Source of the DNA: Plantago elongata
Lineage: Eukaryota > Streptophyta > Magnoliopsida > Lamiales > Plantaginaceae
Direction: 5' to 3'
NCBI GenBank assembly: GCA_036897095.1
Contig: JAYMSP010003049.1
Coordinates: forward strand, 1 to 21,364
DNA length: 21,364 nt
Positions 11,033-19,804 of the stretch are shown piece after piece. The notes under the pieces were generated by a model. The model was not told the origin of the DNA and made no database searches. It saw only the letters and a list, made by a program, of their open reading frames with translations. Positions within the stretch are counted from its first letter, which is position 1, and each line of letters opens with the position of its first letter. The position numbers and the translations under genes are program-made.

Positions 11033-14000
11033 TGATCTATACATTTTGCATAAATTATTTTATTTATAACATTCATTATACTCGTATGTTAATATTTTTC
11101 GTAATTAGCAAATTGTATAACTATATATAATCTATTTACCAATAAATATAGATACTCACCACCAAAGGACAAATTAAAGATATAATATTTACTGATCCTT
11201 TGAAAAATAAGAATATAAATTATTATAACACAAATCAATTTATATTACATTACTCTATTTAATCTTATTTCGCATACTTACAATTTTTCAATTTTTTTCA
11301 CCTTTTATAATTGTTTTAATGTTCCGTTTTTATAATTTCAATGTCAATTTATTTGTAATTAAAAACTATATATTGGTCAAATAATAATATCAGTTTGTAC
11401 TAGTACATCTTTTATTAGTAAAAATAAAAGATAAAAAAGGAAAAAATTAAGAAAAAAGAAGAAATATCACAAAATTAATTGTTCATTTTCATGGACTGAA
11501 AAATTACCAAACAGTAGAAAAAAAAGGAAAACTGTGATTTTCTTTCTACATTTTCTCATGGGAATTGATTTTCCTCAAATTCTTTTCTTTTCCTTTGGAA
11601 TCCCTGAAACCATGCAGATCCTAAAATCCAAAAATTATTGAATAATAGTTTTTAAGAGGAAACGTTACATAACAAATATTACAACTTTGAACAAAAGTTA
11701 CAAATGAAAATATATCAATAAAGTCTACCTTTTGACTTGTTTTTCGTCTATAGTATTTGTTATATTAATTTTATGATTTGAGTGTTCAATTAGGTTGAGT
11801 AAACAAGTTAACTAATAACTTTTAAATATATGTTGGGGCCCAGTCAATTAACTTGTGTGATATTAGACAAAGAAAAATCATAAATTGAATATTCATATAG
11901 TTTCGTTTAATTTATGATTTATGTAATAGCTAACAATTAATAACTTGTGTGATACTAGACAAAGAAATCAGGATCTTTTATTGTCTTGAGATTTATGAAT
12001 TTAATTTGGTACTTTATCATTGCAGATAGTGATTACCCTTGAGATTTATGGCGTCAAGAAGATTGTGGGAATTCCTTTTGGTTATCGTGGGTTTTCTGAT
12101 TGCAGTTTAGCTGAAATGCCGGTAAGTTGTTTTAATATATTGAAAATCATAAATTGAATATTCATATAGTTTCGTTGAAAATAGTTCTCAGTGATCATCT
12201 TATGCAGATATAAAAAGATTTCCTGGTTGCCAGTACAAGTCATTTGATTCTCTATATTGATTTTCAGTCTGAATTCAATAGCAAGATGATATTGGGTATT
12301 GATATTCTAATTATGTGCCCAGGGGTAAGCCGATGAATGCACACTAACGGCTTTAAAATATCTGGAGAACTAAAGCCTCCTACTTTATACAAAGGAAACC
12401 TTATTCTGTCGAGCTGCTTGTCATCTTTGCAGCAACCTATTAGTTACATCTTAAATTACCATTAGAAATCACACAACATTACTGCTATAAAACTCTACTA
12501 TTAAGGAGTTGGACTTTTAGGAATGTGACAGTCACAAAGAGTATGAAAACTCAAGAAATTACGTAGAAAAGCCCACTTTTCGTCCTCCAGTGTAGTTCAG
12601 TTTCACGTCGAATAAATGAAAAATGATAAGTCTTTCCTTTTGCTATAATATAGCTTGTCCTGTCTTATACTCGCTGCCTTGATTGGGAAATTCGCGATAT
12701 CCCTTCCCTTCCATCAAGATGTATAAATACCTGCATACCATAGTTTCTATGTTTTTGCATGCCAATCAAATCGTATACAAGTATTATGATGTTTCACGGC
12801 CGTGATGAATTTATCTTGAAAACTTTTTCCTGCTAGCATGCCTGAAATTGTACACTTTGGAATGTGATTACAGTTATCAAGGAAAGTTGTTCAAAATGTC
12901 CATCTCTCCGGTGGGAGCCTCCTAGGAGTTTCCCGTGGAGGTCCTACAGTTAGTGATATTGTGGATAGCATGGAGGTATGCATTGATGTCTGCCCCTTTA
13001 CATTTTAGCTGACATCATCAAGTTAGTAGAAGCTTCAATTTTATTAGAATAATATGGAAGTGTTCATACTAATTTAATCATGGATGCAGGAAAGAGGGAT
13101 AAACATGCTCTTTGTTCTGGGAGGAAATGGTACTCACGCAGGTGCCAATGCCATACATGAAGAGGTTTCTGAGATTAAACAATTTTTTCCTTTTTCTCGT
13201 ACTTAGCTCTCTTGGATATTTCATGCAATTTCAGATTATGAGGCATTACTTTGATGTAGAAGTTGGAACTATTTAAACAAATAGTTGTCCAAAATTTTAT
13301 AGAGAATACAAAGTTGATATTTTTAACTTCTCATCAGTAGTTGGTGCTATTATGCTTCTAAAGGGCTACAGGGTTCTGTTTGCTTTGCAGTGTCGTAAAA
13401 GACGACTTAAGGTGGCAGTGGTTGGTGTTCCGAAAACCATAGACAATGATATTATGCTTATGGACAAAACATTTGGTTTTGATACGGCTGTTGAAGAAGC
13501 CCAGAGGGCAATCAATTCTGCATATATCGAGGTGAACAATCCTTGGAACATTTTATTTAAAATAAATTAGTGCAGCAAAAAAAAAAAAAAGTAAAAGGAA
13601 AGGTATTAATCAGATAAACTCTTCATCCCTACTCTACTAGTCAGTTTTGTGGGCTAATATATTTTTCTACCTACCTATTATGACATGGTTCTCTGTCATT
13701 TGAAAGGCACACAGTGCTTATCGTGGTATTGGGATAGTGAAATTGATGGGCCGTAGTAGTGGATTCATTGCTATGCAGGCGTCCCTTGCTAGTGGTCAAA
13801 TTGATATATGCTTGATCCCAGAGGTACTACTTTTGCAAGAAACTATTATCTGGCACGTAATTATTGGTTATTGGCTGTATGACATTGTTTTTGTGTTCCA
13901 TCAGGTTCCATTTAATTTGCATGGACCTCATGGTGTCTTAAATCACCTAAAGTACCTACTTGAGACAAAGGGATCTGCTGTTGTCTGTGTTGCAGAGGGA

Positions 14001-15837
14001 GCTGGGCAGGTTAGCTATCACACGTCTTTTCACATTTAAGCTCCAACCACAAATTTAGCTTCCCCTTGTCTTCTATCCATTATTACAAATTTGAGATAGA
14101 GCATGGCTTGGATCTTGTTATTGTAGAATTTAAGAATCAAGGCTGCATGAAATTAGGGCCAATGCTTTCTTGTTAACTTTTTGTGAGATTACCATGATAG
14201 GAACCTGCTATATTTATTTATTTTTTGTTAAACTTTTTGTGAGATTACCCTGTTGTAATGGTTAATTCATGTTTCAGTCATTAAATTCCACAAATTTTAA
14301 GAGTACAAGACTACATTGTTTGCATAGTTGGAAAGTTTCAAAGAAACCTCCAGTAGATAGGATAGCCATGAGTGAATATATATTTTGTCAACCTAGTAAA
14401 TGTGTGCACGTTATAGGTGAAAAAGAACAAACCAATATGTGAAACATGTTTTTTCAAAAACTTTACATTTTATCAAATGAATATACTTGGGTGGAATTGT
14501 AAGTTGGTAAGTAATAATAATGATGGTATGGAAGATTGAGTGAGATAACTAGCTAATAATGTTTTTTCTTTCTTTCTTTCGTAATAGGTCAAAACAAATT
14601 GAATTTGTCAATATTCAATTGATTTGGTGTAACTACCTTTCGCTAGTTTGCTTTTAGATAGTAAAGATATTGACTTGAAATTGAAAATGTCTCGGTCTTT
14701 CGTTTAGGTAATCTCTTCTTTTTTTCGATGACGGAGTTCATATTAACAATCTCCCAACCTAATTAACAGCAAAAACTACCATTGGATCTACTAACTTTCA
14801 ACAGCTCGGAAGTCTCGTTTATTCTGTTTTGGAAATCTTGAGAACAGTTTAATAACTTTAGATTTTTTAATGTTCTGTGCAGGATCTTCTCGTGAAAACC
14901 AACGCTACAGATGCGTCTGGCAATGCTGTACTAAGTGACGTTGGTGTTTATATACAACAAGAGGTTGTCTCCGACATATGCTAGCAGTGTTGATTTTTAC
15001 TTATAGGTTAATTTCATCAAATGAGGTTTATGTTCTCATGTTAATGAACATGTAATAATTAGCAAACTATCTGTGAAACTCATTTCTACGGTGAAATATT
15101 TGATTATTATCTATTCCATCATGTATTGATACCTCTTACTTTGATTTGCAGGCAAAGAAGTTCTTTAAAGAGATGGGATCTCCAGCAGATGTGAAGTACA
15201 TCGATCCAACATATATGATCCGTGCGTGCCGTGCAAATGCGTCAGATGGAATTCTCTGCACTGTTCTTGGACAAAATGCTGTAAGTCTTTCATATATAGA
15301 AACTCTGATATATTTTGGGCACTATATATCAAAACAACTTGAAATTTTATGCAGTATAATTTGGTGATTTGGTATTATACGCAAGGATAACATGAACAGA
15401 AGTGTAGAACCCCCTCTTGTTTTCTCAATACCAAAATGTCACCCACTGGAATCACTCACATAACTTAGGCTCAAACAATGAACCGCTACCACTAAACGAC
15501 CCTATAATGGCATATTTGCTAGAGTGAGTAAGACGCTTCCCCTCCAACCAATAGGTTGGGGATTCGAGTCACATTTGTTGTTTAAAAATAAATTGCTTAT
15601 TTACTCTCTGCATTAGGGTGGATGGATTGTTTTTGCAAATTTATGCTGACATACAGAATTGTTTTGCAGGTTCATGGTGCATTTGCTGGTTATAGTGGAA
15701 TTACAGTGGGGCTATGCAATACCCACTACGTTTATTTTCCCATCCCAGAAGTCATAGCAGAACCAAGAGTGGTTGACCCCAACAGCCGCATGTGGCATCG
15801 TTGCTTAACATCAACGGGCCAGCCTGACTTCATCTAG
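3072..15837 (+). CDS. PFK5: ATP-dependent 6-phosphofructokinase, chloroplast type (PFK4/PFK5 clade), 13 exons
   Basis: Exons: 3072–3349, 3666–3756, 4911–4984, 6079–6190, 12026–12121, 12874–12975, 13090–13164, 13391–13531, 13707–13823, 13905–14009, 14883–14963, 15152–15280, 15670–15837. Together they make 1,569 nt coding 522 residues, and every intron is GT–AG. The enzyme phosphorylates fructose 6-phosphate to fructose 1,6-bisphosphate with ATP in glycolysis. Residues 1 to about 43 form an S/T/R/A-rich leader ending near V-K-A-A, as in plastid transit peptides. C137 and C142 form a CX4C pair. Substrate motifs in order: GGLCPG (173–178), GGNGTHAGA (262–270), PKTIDND (290–296, likely catalytic D294), MGRSSG (337–342), PEVPF (361–365), VAEGAGQ (391–397), DPTYMIRA (442–449). 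G265 fits ATP rather than pyrophosphate use. Arabidopsis PFK4 and PFK5 are a little longer (about 530 and 537). The enzyme is likely intact; the choice between PFK4 and PFK5 is less certain. Confidence 0.93.
3666..3756 (+). CDS. PFK5: PFK exon 2
   Basis: Completes codon 93 and codes through K123 (…[17 protein letters not shown]). The acceptor is TTTCAG at 3660–3665 and the donor is AAG|GTGTTA. Intron 1 before it is 316 bp and AT-rich, with nothing else recognised. Confidence 0.88.
3757..4910 (+). other. PFK intron 2 (1,154 bp)
   Basis: AT-rich intron with no inserted gene. It contains a perfect 10-bp inverted repeat (CAAAAACTTG, 4126–4135 and 4144–4153) with an 8-nt loop, and two near-copies of a short TTGTATAnTAATTGTGCGG word near 4178 and 4246. 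Neither has a recognised function. Confidence 0.6.
4911..4984 (+). CDS. PFK5: PFK exon 3: redox-type cysteine pair
   Basis: Codes V124 to the first two bases of W148. It carries C137-I-D-G-H-C142. Arabidopsis PFK5 is reported to be controlled by thioredoxin through Cys152 and Cys157. Both the spacing and the offset fit, because that protein is 15 residues longer. A disulfide here is thought to lower activity in oxidised and reduced states differently, linking plastid glycolysis to light; for this protein that is inference from the residue match. Confidence 0.88.
4985..6078 (+). other. PFK intron 3 (1,094 bp)
   Basis: AT-rich intron. I see no coding relic, RNA gene or clear transposon end in it. 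Confidence 0.6.
6079..6190 (+). CDS. PFK5: PFK exon 4: first nucleotide-binding motif
   Basis: Codes W148–Q185. It contains the [13 protein letters not shown] glycine loop (173–185), equivalent to the GGDAPGMN loop of bacterial PFK that contacts ATP phosphates. Acceptor TTTTTCAG at 6071–6078, donor CAG|GTAAAA at 6191, which opens the very long intron 4. Confidence 0.9.
6314..6696. mobile_element. 367-bp hAT-type MITE (6322–6688) with 8-bp target duplication
   Basis: The left end starts TAGTGTTAATCTCGG at 6322. The right end, in reverse complement, starts CAGTGTTGTCAATCCCAGCG at 6688. The shared (T/C)AGTGTT start fits the hAT terminal consensus. The 8 bp outside the ends are AGTTTAAC (6314–6321) and AGCTTAAC (6689–6696), a hAT-length target duplication with one change. 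Both halves are rich in GGGAT/ATCCC words, as expected for subterminal transposase-binding repeats. There is no coding capacity, so it would have been moved by a transposase encoded elsewhere. The left inverted repeat is more decayed than the right. Confidence 0.7.
6752..7075. repeat. Array of diverged tandem repeats, interrupted by the LINE
   Basis: Three units start with TAGTT(C/G)AACATTCAATAA at 6752, 6810 and 6927. The two later units share a longer body: TATATATTTT, a TTG/AATTGTT-GAGT block, then GACTTGAGCTACTAAAGTTT and GTAGGAAACnATGGATAT-like words. Unit lengths differ (58, 117 and about 145 bp). A further piece resembling the unit start (AATAACTTTCTTACATATTTT) lies on the far side of the LINE at about 10005–10050, so the LINE probably entered or replaced part of the array. 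No function is suggested. Confidence 0.6.
7078..10015 (-). mobile_element. Inactive, 5'-truncated L1-type LINE (RT, zf-RVT and RNase H remains)
   Basis: On the minus strand, pieces of a plant L1-type ORF2 follow in the normal order. Pre-RT block [15 protein letters not shown] (about 9960–10005). RT blocks [13 protein letters not shown] (about 9605–9650), [13 protein letters not shown] (9387–9431) and [10 protein letters not shown] (9090–9119). A linker with [19 protein letters not shown] (8540–8608). A zf-RVT-like CCGIC…EDILRHY region (about 7880–7930). RNase H pieces [11 protein letters not shown] (about 7535–7570) and [19 protein letters not shown] (7355–7412). A T8 run at 7078–7085 would be the poly(A) tail. 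The endonuclease domain is absent, so the copy is 5'-truncated. It is dead: many frameshifts and stops, Asp to His in AYDRV, Asp to Asn in FADD, Asp to Asn in the RNase H VETDS motif, and a 49-bp internal duplication. Confidence 0.88.
9616..9713. repeat. 49-bp tandem duplication inside the LINE RT region
   Basis: Two head-to-tail copies, 9616–9664 and 9665–9713, differ only at a TGATATCC versus TAAGATCC site. Both carry the codons for RPISLCN. Because 49 is not a multiple of three, the duplication alone shifts the reading frame. The near identity suggests it is younger than most of the decay around it. Confidence 0.85.
10980..11028. repeat. (ATT)n microsatellite
   Basis: About 16 ATT units with one TATC interruption near 10996, inside PFK intron 4. 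Probably variable in length between individuals. Confidence 0.9.
11850..12176. repeat. Nested local duplications on both sides of PFK exon 5
   Basis: Three repeats interleave here. A perfect 34-bp direct repeat occurs at 11874–11907 (intron 4) and 12143–12176 (intron 5). A 26-bp word with one mismatch occurs at 11850–11875 and 11942–11967. The 13-bp word CTTGAGATTTATG occurs at 11985–11997 in the intron and at 12038–12050 inside exon 5. The pattern suggests slippage or template switching around this exon. The exon itself stays intact and in frame. Confidence 0.8.
12026..12121 (+). CDS. PFK5: PFK exon 5
   Basis: Codes I186–P217 (32 codons, phase 0 at both ends) with the GIPFGYRGF segment (200–208), equivalent to the region around bacterial R72 that contacts ATP and F6P. 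Acceptor TTGCAG, donor CCG|GTAAGT. Confidence 0.9.
12122..12873 (+). other. PFK intron 5 (752 bp)
   Basis: Holds the second copy of the 34-bp repeat at its 5' end; otherwise unremarkable AT-rich sequence. Confidence 0.6.
12874..12975 (+). CDS. PFK5: PFK exon 6
   Basis: Codes L218–E251, including [11 protein letters not shown] (230–240), the plant-type equivalent of the bacterial GGTxLGSSR segment. Acceptor TTACAG, donor GAG|GTATGC. Confidence 0.9.
13090..13164 (+). CDS. PFK5: PFK exon 7: GGNGT motif
   Basis: Codes E252–E276. G262-G263-N264-G265-T266 is the motif that in bacterial PFK reads GGDGS, where the Asp helps hold magnesium-ATP and the next Gly marks ATP rather than pyrophosphate use. 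Here the Asp position is Asn, as I recall for the Arabidopsis PFK4/5 clade. Donor GAG|GTTTCT. Confidence 0.9.
13391..13531 (+). CDS. PFK5: PFK exon 8: catalytic PKTIDND motif
   Basis: Codes C277–E323. P290-K291-T292-I293-D294-N295-D296 aligns with bacterial GTIDND; T292, D294 and D296 match T125, D127 (catalytic base) and D129 of E. coli [14 protein letters not shown] follows at 303–313. Acceptor TTTGCAG, donor GAG|GTGAAC. Confidence 0.92.
13707..13823 (+). CDS. PFK5: PFK exon 9: MGRSSG substrate-binding motif
   Basis: Codes A324–E362. M337-G338-R339 matches the MGR of bacterial PFK (R171 region) that binds fructose 6-phosphate. The acceptor is the less pyrimidine-rich TTGAAAG. Ends at P361-E362 of PEVPF. 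Confidence 0.9.
13905..14009 (+). CDS. PFK5: PFK exon 10
   Basis: Codes V363–Q397. E393 in VAEGAGQ corresponds to E222 of E. coli PFK, a fructose 6-phosphate contact. Intron 9 before it is only 81 bp. Confidence 0.9.
14010..14882 (+). other. PFK intron 10 (873 bp)
   Basis: AT-rich. It contains an identical 19-bp word at 14175–14193 and 14231–14249 and a (TTTC)n tract at about 14562–14580. No inserted gene or clear transposon is seen. Confidence 0.6.
14883..14963 (+). CDS. PFK5: PFK exon 11
   Basis: Codes D398–E424 ([20 protein letters not shown] then GVYIQQE), a surface segment typical of the plant enzymes. Acceptor GTGCAG, donor GAG|GTTGTC. Confidence 0.88.
15152..15280 (+). CDS. PFK5: PFK exon 12
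   Basis: Codes A425–A467. Y445 and R448 in DPTYMIRA sit where H249 and R252 of E. coli PFK contact the sugar phosphate. Acceptor TTTGCAG, donor GCT|GTAAGT. Confidence 0.9.
15505..15575 (+). repeat. Possible tRNA-related SINE relic in PFK intron 12
   Basis: A polymerase III box-A-like word TAGAGTGAGTAAGACG (15520–15535) is followed about 35 bp on by a box-B-like GGATTCGAGTC (15560–15570). The order and spacing fit the tRNA-derived head of plant SINEs, with CCTCCAACCAATAGGTTGGG between them. No tail or target duplication is clear and the box A is imperfect, so this may be a decayed or partial copy. Confidence 0.35.
15670..15837 (+). CDS. PFK5: PFK exon 13: C-terminus and stop
   Basis: Codes V468–I522 and the TAG stop at 15835–15837. 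It contains [14 protein letters not shown] (468–481) and the conserved C-terminal [17 protein letters not shown] (503–519) typical of plant ATP-PFK. Acceptor TTTTGCAG. Confidence 0.92.
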   Translation, partial: VHGAFAGYSGITVGLCNTHYVYFPIPEVIAEPRVVDPNSRMWHRCLTSTGQPDFI

Positions 15838-16300
15838 GTAGAAGACGTAATTTATATACGTGATACCATAATTGAACTGGATGAATGGATGCCCAGCCAG
15901 TTTTGCTGTTCTTCCATCCTATTTAACAAGTTTAGCCATTTTTTGAAGTGTACACACTTCAACATTCAGAAAATATCTCCTGTATTCTGGCATGGGCATG
16001 TGTAGGTAATAAATTTGCCAGAAGTGAAAAGAACTCTTCCAGAGGTAAAGTAGGAATTTAAGTTATGAACAATCTTCTATCCCACCTATCAAATTAGGGG
16101 GATTACAAATTGTTGTATAAAAGGAAGCCCTTGGTTTCGAAAACACCATTTTTCTACACCTGTATCATACAATAATTTACTCTGTTGAAAGGGAATGATT
16201 TTCTCCTGAGTCTTGTTTTACTGATTCGAAATTGTATGGTGTGCTTATGTACTTTGTATGTGTCATGCATGAGAATGAGTAATGCTCATGAAAAAATAGT
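15838..16300 (+). other. PFK 3' untranslated region with AATAAA signal
   Basis: A canonical AATAAA lies at 16008–16013, 170 bp after the stop. Plant poly(A) sites are loose, so the transcript end could be anywhere from about 16030 to 16300, where T-rich and TGTA-type words (far-upstream elements) are present. Confidence 0.5.
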
Positions 16301-16840
16301 GTGTAATATTATGATATTTTAATGTATTTAATTGATTTTTAAATTGGTTGATTATTTATTTAACAATTGTTTTAGTAGAATAAAGGTAGGGAATAGTAGA
16401 TATAAAAATAATAAGTTGGGTTTTTTAAAGGTTAGTTTTGTACCGTAGTCAGGCATTTGGATGCATGTCATGTCGCAAAATACCGTACAATCATTCATTT
16501 CAAATGTTTATTAGTTAATGGGCATCGATATTCAAAAAAAATGTGGAAAATATGTTGTAAAAAGATCTTAAAATTTACTCATAATGTTTACAATGTGAAC
16601 CATCTCCATTAGAGTTGCAACGGAACTTGTGATTCCAATGCGAGTTGCACCCATAGGACAATGGAATGAGTCAAAACGTTTAGGACTCATTCCAGCTCCA
16701 AATTTAATAGTTTTATTATTATTATCTTTTTTTATTCATTTCCTTTTTCTTTAGTGCAAATTGGATGAGCCCTAAACTTTTTTATTATTTCATTAATATA
16801 GATATAGTAAGTATATAAAGGATTTATTATCATTGGACCC
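16301..16840. other. AT-rich intergenic DNA with a perfect hairpin
   Basis: No gene is visible. A perfect 10-bp inverted repeat, GGAATGAGTC at 16663–16672 and GACTCATTCC at 16684–16693, surrounds an 11-nt loop. Nearby GAGTTGCA occurs twice. This could be the remains of a small MITE. Confidence 0.5.
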
Positions 16841-16925
16841 CTCTTGTGGCTTCAACTCTCAGATTAATCCCTGATACTCCAACAATTACATTGGAGTCCA
16901 AAAAGCCATTTGAGAGTTGACCAAC
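16837..16925. repeat. Nested inverted repeats, probable dispersed-repeat fragment
   Basis: An outer pair CAACTCTCA (16853–16861) and TGAGAGTTG (16911–16919) encloses an inner pair ACTCCAA / TTGGAGT around 16876–16897. The wording (GGACCCCTC…GATTAATCCCTGATACT) resembles a repeat type seen often in plant intergenic DNA. I cannot name the family. Confidence 0.4.
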
Positions 16926-17570
16926 TTATTTTATGTTTTGTAATTCTTCACACCCAACGTAAGAACCTTGAATTTCAGTAAGTTCGTACTAGTAATTAAT
17001 TCGATATTATTGTCATTATTGCGAACTGACAACTGACCCCTGACTCGACGTGTGCGAGTATCTTGACTGTTAACAGCGGATCAAATTCGGAAATTAATGG
17101 CCGGTTGCATCCCCTAGTTAATTATGAGTAGCGTTAAATTACTATTTGATACTATATTAATAAAATAGTAATAAAAATAAAAAAATAAAAATTCGTAAAA
17201 TTATTTTTTATTCTAGTTCAGTTCGCGCCCAATATCGTCCCAGATATCGAATTCGTATTTTTCAAAAATTATTTACGAGCCATTTGGAGGCCAGAACAAA
17301 CCAGGTTTATATATTTGCAAAATACCAATTGTACCCTTGACTTGTCTTCTTCTCCCCCTTTCTTTCCTCTTTCCTGTTCAGTTTCATTCGGCCGTCTCCA
17401 TTTCTCCATCATTTTCCCTTCGCGATATTTTTCGCCGTTTTCTTCTCGGAGACGCCACCGACCAGCCGCCGCCGGAAATACCCAAATTACCCTTCCTTTT
17501 CCGAGAAGACGCGTGACCGGGAAGTGTTGACATGTTGCGGCTTGTGACACATGGTCAGCCGAGCTCCGCC

Positions 17571-17578
17571 TATAAATA
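17571..17578 (+). promoter_or_regulatory. TATA box (TATAAATA) of the LTR-like unit
   Basis: A strong plant-type TATA box directly after a GC-rich, CT-rich block and before a pyrimidine-rich leader; transcription would start near 17600. If the segment is an LTR, this marks the U3/R border. Confidence 0.55.
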
Positions 17579-19804
17579 AGCCCGTCACCCTTCTCCTTCG
17601 TCACACCCAAATTCCCCAACCATCGAGCAGTACCTTCACCTGCTCTCTCGCCTCTCACCCTTCACTCTCACCCGTCACTGCGCCCTCGTCTCCCGCCACT
17701 GCTTGCACCGGACTAGTTATCGTTGCTCTCGATTGACTTATCCAGTTAGTAACCTTCTCCTTCGATTATACTCGAATTGGGATGGGGAAAATTAATTGTT
17801 AAGCTGTGTTGATTGTTTGCTTTAGTCGCTTTCATATATTGATGATTGAATCAGTATAGTACGTGGTTGCGTATGGGTTTCGACCGGACCTGTACATTTC
17901 TGCTTGCATTTTGTTCCGTCATTGATCGATTAAGCTCTGTTCTTTTGCGATTATGTTGATTAACTGCGTATTGCCGTTACTGCCTTGCCGGCATGATGAG
18001 CATTGTGTGTGTACTGCTTTGTGTGTCTAGTATAGGTGGTTGTCGACTGTCTGTCGACGGTAAGGTATTGCATAGTAAACTGTCGTAGTGACGTTGCCTG
18101 CTGTATTTTCAAAATTGCCTAATTGAGACTGTGCCCTGTTCCTTTTCCTGAATATCAAACGTAGGCTTGGTTGTATAGTTGTATACGGCTGGAATGCGTA
18201 TGTTTAGTCCGTGTCTGGTGAATATGATTGTCGACTGGTCGTCGACTGTATGCTATTGTGTAGTAACTGTTGCAATGATATGATGAAACTGAAAGGAGCT
18301 TCAGTGATGGTACTTTCTTTATGTCTACTTAAACTGTGTAGCATTTGGCTTTTTTCTTGTGTCCATGTTATCTGATGAATGATGCTAATTGTGTGTGAGT
18401 TTTAATTGTGATTTTATGATTTCAAGCGAACGCTAATTTCTTTGCTCTTTGTTGCTGATTAGTTATTGTTTTGGAATTGGTTATATGCCTGAAAAGAAGA
18501 TATTTCAAGTACTGAAACTTTGCATAATCAGATGATGGAAAAGATTGGGAGATATACATTGATATTGGTGAGGTAGATATAAGTAGCATACATGTGCTGC
18601 TGTGTTAACCAAACATTCTGGAAAATATAAATTCTTTCGAAATCCTCCCTGTTAATATTAAACTACTAAGGGTGTACTCATTTTTCTGAATTTAACAATT
18701 TTTATATCCAATTGCTAATAAAAGAACCATTTGTTAGAACTTGAACATGGTTGGATTTACACTTGACTAAACTGTATTGATTAGAATTTAAAACCTGAAC
18801 ATGTATATTAGTATTGACTTCTGCTTGGGAGTCATATGTACCTACTTGAGTTCATTGGTTATTTAGCTTGTAATTATTGGAACTGCTGTTGATTTCTGAA
18901 ATGTAAAATGAACATTAGTTGTGAAACCTGAAATCTTAATTGTGTTCTTTCCATGTTTCTGACTTTCCGTAGTGTTTCAATTTATGTTAATCTGGAAGGT
19001 AGATCAAGATTTCAGTTTACAAAGCATGTTTTTTCCACGTTTTGTATCCACTCTGATTAATTTAATTTAACTACTCGCCATGTATAATTGCACGTAGTAT
19101 CCTTAAGTTTTGAATTGATTCTCACTGAGCACGAAACTTGGTACCGTGTTGATCTTGCGTATATTTGGTTGGCCCCGTATGATTATATGGAATTATGTGC
19201 GTAAGCATCTTCGTCTCTTACTTGCTGCTACTTGATTCTAATTGCTTTGGGGGATTTTACGGAAGTCTTATAATTATTCTTGCGTAAAAGTAAATAGTAG
19301 TGTCCATTTATTAGGATTACGAAGTTGCGTAGCTTACAAGATCAACCAAGGTGAGTGATTTCAGGCTTTCGGCATTCGATCCTGGGAAAGTTGTTACCTT
19401 TATATTCCAGTTCATGTTCCTGCTTACTTGTCTGCTTGCCTAACTCTGACTTCGACTACGCGACGACGTCCCGACTGACAACGATGCGACTACTAACTAC
19501 GATTACTGACTATATGATTGTATTGAACCTGTTGATCTTTATTCTGGTTACAACTTGATATTCTGACCGGATTATATCATGCTATCCTATTCCAGTTATA
19601 TCTTGCTATTCTATCCTGATTATGTCTTGATGTTCCACATGATATGCATTGCATGAAAAATGATTTTTAAAAAGCAACCACACATTTTTTGGAAAAACTT
19701 GAGAAACCGGCCTGGTCGACTTGTTCGACAAAATTTATAAAGCGGTCTGCAACGCTATCTTTTCGGGCTCCTGCTTGTTCGGACTATTCAATGGTCCTAT
19801 ATCA

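Larger units (their letters stand above)
6191..12025 (+). other. PFK intron 4 (5,835 bp), loaded with transposon relics
   Basis: The flanking exons join in frame (Q185 to I186), so the whole span must be spliced out in one step or in pieces. It holds a hAT-type MITE, a diverged tandem array, an antisense LINE relic and a microsatellite, each listed separately. From about 10066 to 11825 it is A/T-rich, low-complexity DNA. That part includes an imperfect tandem duplication beginning CCCTTCTCCG at 10253 and 10301 and repeated ATTCTATCTC words near 10190–10215; no coding is seen there. Confidence 0.85.

Noticed and set aside
13366-13551. Minus-strand open frame over PFK exon 8
   Set aside because: It is the antisense shadow of the catalytic exon.
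17269-17658. 129-codon minus-strand open frame
   Set aside because: It lies opposite the CT-rich promoter block and leader of the LTR-like unit. Its charged, Arg/Glu/Gly-rich reading is what GA-rich DNA gives by chance, and it overlaps the TATA box.
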